A stretch of 64,000 nt of DNA, taken from contig CAYJIZ010000001.1 of the NCBI GenBank assembly GCA_964370395.1, forward strand, positions 62,001 to 126,000. Direction: 5' to 3'. A program made the position numbers and the translations under genes. This stretch comes from JBGUVL01 sp964370395 (lineage in GTDB: Bacteria > Bacillota_I > Bacilli_A > Erysipelotrichales > Erysipelotrichaceae). The notes under the pieces were generated by a model. That model saw nothing but the letters and a program-made list of their open reading frames with translations, had not been told where the DNA came from and made no database searches. This document shows positions 60,861 to 64,000 of this stretch, one piece after another. Every line of letters starts with the position of its first letter. Within the stretch, counting starts at the first letter, position 1.

Positions 60861-61286
60861 ATGAAAATTTCAACAAAAGGACGTTATGGTTTACGCGTGA
60901 TGGTAGACTTAGCAAAATACGATAGCGGTGAGTTCATTGCATTGAAAGACATTTCGCAACGACAAGAAATTTCCGTGAAGTATTTGGAACAAATTATGCG
61001 CTTACTAACGATGGCTAATTTAGTACAGAGCCAACGAGGTAGTGGGGGTGGTTATCGCTTGTTACGCAAAGCGAACCAATATACGATAAAAGAAATTATG
61101 AACGTTTGTGAAGGTAGCTTGTCTCCCGTTGAATGTGTGGAAGATAAAAACTATTGCAAGCGATGTTGTAACTGTGCAACAATCCAATTTTGGAAAGAAT
61201 TTTATGATCATATGGGGGCGTTTTTAGAATCGCACACATTAGAAGATATCATTGGTAAAGAAATACAAATTGATTATGTAATATAG
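60861..61286 (+). CDS. Rrf2-family regulator next to cysK
   Basis: The 141-residue protein has the Rrf2 winged helix (MKISTKGRYGLRVMVDLAK, ISVKYLEQIMRLLTMANLV, RGSGGGYRLLRKANQYT) and a cysteine-rich loop (CVEDKNYCKRCCNC). CymR-type regulators of cysteine synthesis lack the cysteines, IscR-type ones use three to hold a Fe-S cluster. Position beside cysK suggests cysteine control; the cysteines suggest redox or cluster sensing. The second of two tandem ATGs is preferred. Confidence 0.92.
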   Translation: MKISTKGRYGLRVMVDLAKYDSGEFIALKDISQRQEISVKYLEQIMRLLTMANLVQSQRGSGGGYRLLRKANQYTIKEIMNVCEGSLSPVECVEDKNYCKRCCNCATIQFWKEFYDHMGAFLESHTLEDIIGKEIQIDYVI

Positions 61287-61304
61287 AAAGAGAAGGTACA
61301 TACA

Positions 61305-62237
61305 ATGAGTAAAATATATAAGAATGCATTAGCGTTAATTGGAAATACACCATTAATTGAAATGGAACATATCGAAAAGAATCATGATTTGAAAGCACGT
61401 ATTGTTGCGAAGGTTGAGTTTTTTAATCCCGCTGGAAGTGTAAAAGATCGTATTGCGAAAGCGATGATCGAAACAGCAGAAAAAGAAGGTAAGATCAAGG
61501 CAGGGGCGACAATCATTGAAGCTACTTCTGGAAATACCGGAATTGGATTAGCAAGCGTTGCGGCGATGAAAGGGTATCGTGCCATTCTAACGATGCCAGA
61601 AACGATGAGTGTTGAACGTCGTAATTTATTGAAAGCATATGGAGCTGAAATCGTTTTAACACCAGGTTCTCTAGGAATGAAGGGTGCCATAGCGAAAGCG
61701 CAAGAGTTAGCAAGTGAAATAGAGAATAGTTTTATTCCTTCCCAGTTTGAAAACATGGCGAACCCAACGGTACACTACAATACAACAGGACCTGAAATAT
61801 ACGAAGCGAGCGATGGGGAAGTTGCCATTGTTGTAGCTGGAGTTGGTACAGGTGGTACATTAAGTGGAGTGGGGAAATATTTAAAAGAAAAGAATCCCGA
61901 CGTGAAGATGGTAGCAGTAGAACCAGCAGCGTCTCCAGTGTTATCAAAAAATGAAGCTGGACCACATGGAATTCAAGGGATTGGGGCTGGTTTTGTCCCA
62001 AATACATTGGATACTGAAATTTATGATGAAATCATCACTGTCACAAACGAACAAGCGTATGCAATGGGACGTGAGATTGCGAAAACAGAAGGTATATTAG
62101 TTGGTATTTCAAGTGGAGCTGCGATGGTAGCAGCAATTGAAGAAGCAAAAAAACCAGAAAACGAAGGAAAACTAATCGTTGTTGTATTACCTGATACAGG
62201 AGAGCGATACTTATCAACACCGATGTTTCAATCATAA
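61305..62237 (+). CDS. cysK: cysteine synthase A (O-acetylserine sulfhydrylase)
   Basis: The 310-residue PLP enzyme has the lysine in NPAGSVKDRIA (K47), the substrate loop EATSGNTGIG and the phosphate loop GVGTGGTLSGVG. It forms cysteine from O-acetylserine and sulfide. It follows the Rrf2 regulator by 18 bases. CysK can bind CymR in Bacillus subtilis to sense O-acetylserine, which would fit this gene pair. Confidence 0.96.
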   Translation: MSKIYKNALALIGNTPLIEMEHIEKNHDLKARIVAKVEFFNPAGSVKDRIAKAMIETAEKEGKIKAGATIIEATSGNTGIGLASVAAMKGYRAILTMPETMSVERRNLLKAYGAEIVLTPGSLGMKGAIAKAQELASEIENSFIPSQFENMANPTVHYNTTGPEIYEASDGEVAIVVAGVGTGGTLSGVGKYLKEKNPDVKMVAVEPAASPVLSKNEAGPHGIQGIGAGFVPNTLDTEIYDEIITVTNEQAYAMGREIAKTEGILVGISSGAAMVAAIEEAKKPENEGKLIVVVLPDTGERYLSTPMFQS

Positions 62238-62243
62238 AAAAAG

Positions 62244-62270
62244 AACTTTCCGAAAGGAAAGTTTTTTTGT
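62244..62270. terminator. bidirectional terminator
   Basis: AACTTTCC-GAAA-GGAAAGTT with T runs on both sides, between the convergent cysK and MATE genes. Confidence 0.92.
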
Positions 62271-62272
62271 GT

Positions 62273-63616
62273 TTAATAGCGGTACAACCAATTCGCTTTT
62301 TTATAATAGATAACTAAGATGATCGCACTTAATACCCAAGTGATTGGCCATCCGACAAATACCGCTCTGATGTCATTGAAGATAGGTACACTGATCGTAA
62401 TCCATACGATACGACAAATACACCAACAGAAAACCATGACAAACATAGGAATCTTGGTTAGACCAGCACCACGCATTACCCCAGCAAGACAATGCGATAC
62501 AGCCAATAATAAATAACCCGGAACCACACAGTACATCATCGTTTTTCCAATCGCGATAACTTCAGGGTTTTGTGAGAAAATGGACATAACTTGAGGGGCA
62601 AACAATACTAGTAATGCGGAAATGACTCCACTTACGATGCAACTCATTAAAATTCCTGCCATTGCTCCTTTTTTCACACGTTCGTATTTTTGTGCTCCCA
62701 TGTTTTGACCTACGAATGTAGTAAGAGCCATGGAGAAACTCATTACTGGCATAATGGCGAATCCATCTACCTTCATATAGCTTCCTGCACCTGCCATTGC
62801 TACTTTTCCAAAGCTGTTGATGTTTGCTTGTACAATTACATTAGACAAGGAAACGATTGCATTTTGGAAAGCACTTGGTAAACCGATGCGAATCATTTTT
62901 TTGAATACTTCTTTATGAAAACGAATTTTACGCAAATACAATTTATAGATTTGATCGGTATTGCATAACTTGTATACCGTTAATATCGCACTTACGAATT
63001 GTGCGATACAGGTAGCGATTGCTACACCGGCAATACCCATTTGGAATACAGTAACAAATAAAATATCCAATACGATATTAGTGATAGAAGAAACAATTAA
63101 AAAGTAAAGCGGGCTTTTGGAATCCCCAACGGCACGTAACATTCCACTTCCCATATTGTATACAATCAATCCGATGATTCCAGCGAAATAAAGTCGTAAA
63201 TACAAGACACTGTTCCCCATTACTTCTGGATCGACATTTACCATCTTTAATATATAAGGGGTAGCAAATACACCTAGTAAGGTAGAAACAACTCCAGAAG
63301 CAAGCGTAAGTGCCATAGAAGTATGAATTGCTTTTTCTACTCCCTCTTTGTTTTTGGCACCAAAATAATTAGATATTACGACTCCTGCTCCAAGTGATAA
63401 CCCCATAAAAAAACTAACAAGTAAGTTAATGATAGCCCCACTTGAGTTCACTGCTGCTAGTGCGTTGTCACCGATAAAATTACCTACGACAATGCTATCG
63501 ACAGTATTATAAAGTTGTTGGAATAGGTTACCGATTAAAAGTGGAATGGAAAAGAATAATAACTCTTTCCAGATGACACCCTCCGTCATTAAACCTTTTT
63601 GTTTTACTTCACCCAT
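62273..63616 (-). CDS. MATE family efflux transporter
   Basis: The 447-residue protein has 12 membrane segments in two MatE halves (IPLLIGNLFQQLYNTVDSIV, VGNFIGDNALAAVNSSG in the first; IGLPSAFQNAIVSLSNVIVQ in the second) of the NorM/DinF-like group with a conserved GxxxGAGVVISNYFGAK segment. It exports drugs or metabolites. It is only distantly like the MATE at 12003-13373. Confidence 0.94.
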   Translation of the reverse strand: MGEVKQKGLMTEGVIWKELLFFSIPLLIGNLFQQLYNTVDSIVVGNFIGDNALAAVNSSGAIINLLVSFFMGLSLGAGVVISNYFGAKNKEGVEKAIHTSMALTLASGVVSTLLGVFATPYILKMVNVDPEVMGNSVLYLRLYFAGIIGLIVYNMGSGMLRAVGDSKSPLYFLIVSSITNIVLDILFVTVFQMGIAGVAIATCIAQFVSAILTVYKLCNTDQIYKLYLRKIRFHKEVFKKMIRIGLPSAFQNAIVSLSNVIVQANINSFGKVAMAGAGSYMKVDGFAIMPVMSFSMALTTFVGQNMGAQKYERVKKGAMAGILMSCIVSGVISALLVLFAPQVMSIFSQNPEVIAIGKTMMYCVVPGYLLLAVSHCLAGVMRGAGLTKIPMFVMVFCWCICRIVWITISVPIFNDIRAVFVGWPITWVLSAIILVIYYKKANWLYRY

Positions 63617-63833
63617 GTTTACCCCTCAAATTTGTTTTTGTAATACTAATAAGTATACTCCTTTTTTTTATTTATTCAACAAACAAAAAAAAGGAAATGC
63701 GAAAGTAAAATATAAAAATAAATAGGAAAAAGTTTTGCTTTTCGATGATTTTGTTTTTGTTTGAAAGATTTTCTTGCAATGTGGTCACATTTCTTTTTAA
63801 ATAGAAGTATAGTTGTTTGAGAAGGAGGATATT
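63617..63833. promoter_or_regulatory. divergent intergenic region with a palindrome
   Basis: AATGTG-GT-CACATT (63778-63791) is a perfect 6-2-6 palindrome upstream of the last gene and may be an operator. GAAGGAGG precedes the ATG at 63834. No clear promoter hexamer pair was found. Confidence 0.35.
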
Positions 63834-64000
63834 ATGAGTTCAAAAAAAGCATTGGCAATTGCCAATTTTAAACATGGTCACAATTGTGCACAAGCTGTGG
63901 TATGCGCCTATTGTGAAGAGTATGGAGTAAGTAGTGAAGATGCCTTTCGTTTATCAGAAGGCTTTGGTGGTGGAGTACCGGGATTAAAAACAATTTGTGG
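63834..64000 (+). CDS. C_GCAxxG_C_C family protein (3' end outside window)
   Basis: Only the first 55 codons are visible. The segments NFKHGHNCAQAVVCAYCEEYG and SEGFGGGVPGLKTICG match the C_GCAxxG_C_C family of small cysteine-rich redox-like proteins. The function of the family is unclear; some members are split with iron-sulfur or thiol chemistry in mind. GAAGGAGG precedes the ATG. Confidence 0.8.
   Translation, partial: MSSKKALAIANFKHGHNCAQAVVCAYCEEYGVSSEDAFRLSEGFGGGVPGLKTIC

Noticed and set aside
61382..62235. Several minus-strand ORFs inside cysK
   Set aside because: Shadows of cysK; no RBS or family match.

Overview
The window is from a low-GC Gram-positive bacterium (Bacillota). The gene repertoire (PRD-controlled cellobiose PTS, several GGDEF/EAL proteins, two MATE pumps, AEC transporter, M42 and M32 peptidases, Rrf2-cysK) fits a gut anaerobe, perhaps an Erysipelotrichia. 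That assignment is inference from gene content and style. TGA is an ordinary stop and strong AGGAGG-type ribosome binding sites are common.

Left flank (1-18.1 kb, host). Three overlapping genes for cyclic-di-GMP turnover (a truncated GGDEF protein, TPR-GGDEF, degenerate GGDEF-EAL) end at a shared terminator. They face a six-gene minus-strand cellobiose/beta-glucoside PTS operon (EIIB, PRD regulator, EIIA, small membrane protein, EIIC, GH1 phospho-beta-glucosidase). Divergent from it are an M42 aminopeptidase and an AEC transporter, followed by a MATE pump, M32 carboxypeptidase, rpiA, a DJ-1/PfpI protein and a membrane-anchored protein of unknown function.

Prophage (about 18.06-54.43 kb). A 36.4-kb temperate siphovirus prophage is integrated in the 3' end of tRNA-Arg(CCG). 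A 17-bp core is repeated at 18062-18078 and 54416-54432, and a 20-bp direct repeat, probably integrase arm sites, lies just inside each end. Order: integrase, DUF4041/T5orf172 protein, ImmA-like protease and CI-like repressor (minus strand); then Cro-like regulators, recombination and replication genes (YqaJ exonuclease, Bet annealing protein, HNH, RusA, replisome organiser, SSB), an orphan DNA methyltransferase and many small genes; a late-gene activator; terminase, portal, MuF minor capsid protein with a C-terminal JAMM-like domain, scaffold, capsid, connectors, tail, holin, endolysin; finally an Abi_2/AbiF-like HEPN gene preceded by a short structured RNA. The gene order resembles Listeria A118-like siphoviruses. 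Some lesions suggest decay: an in-frame stop in a 3D-domain gene, truncated DUF4406 and DUF7666-like genes, a frameshifted small ORF and an apparent ACG start on the tape measure gene.

Right flank (54.4-64 kb, host). Trans-aconitate methyltransferase, a sugar O-acetyltransferase, an unknown protein, a D-2-hydroxyacid dehydrogenase, tRNA-Arg(CCT), a GntR/YtrA-type regulator with its ABC transporter (a perfect palindrome overlaps the promoter), two XRE regulators, an Rrf2 regulator with cysK, a second MATE pump and the start of a C_GCAxxG_C_C family protein.

The most interesting non-standard signals are the RNA plus HEPN abortive-infection module at the right end of the prophage, a tRNA-like cloverleaf directly upstream of terS, the MuF-JAMM fusion with a translationally coupled small partner, and a likely antisense RNA over the integrase leader.
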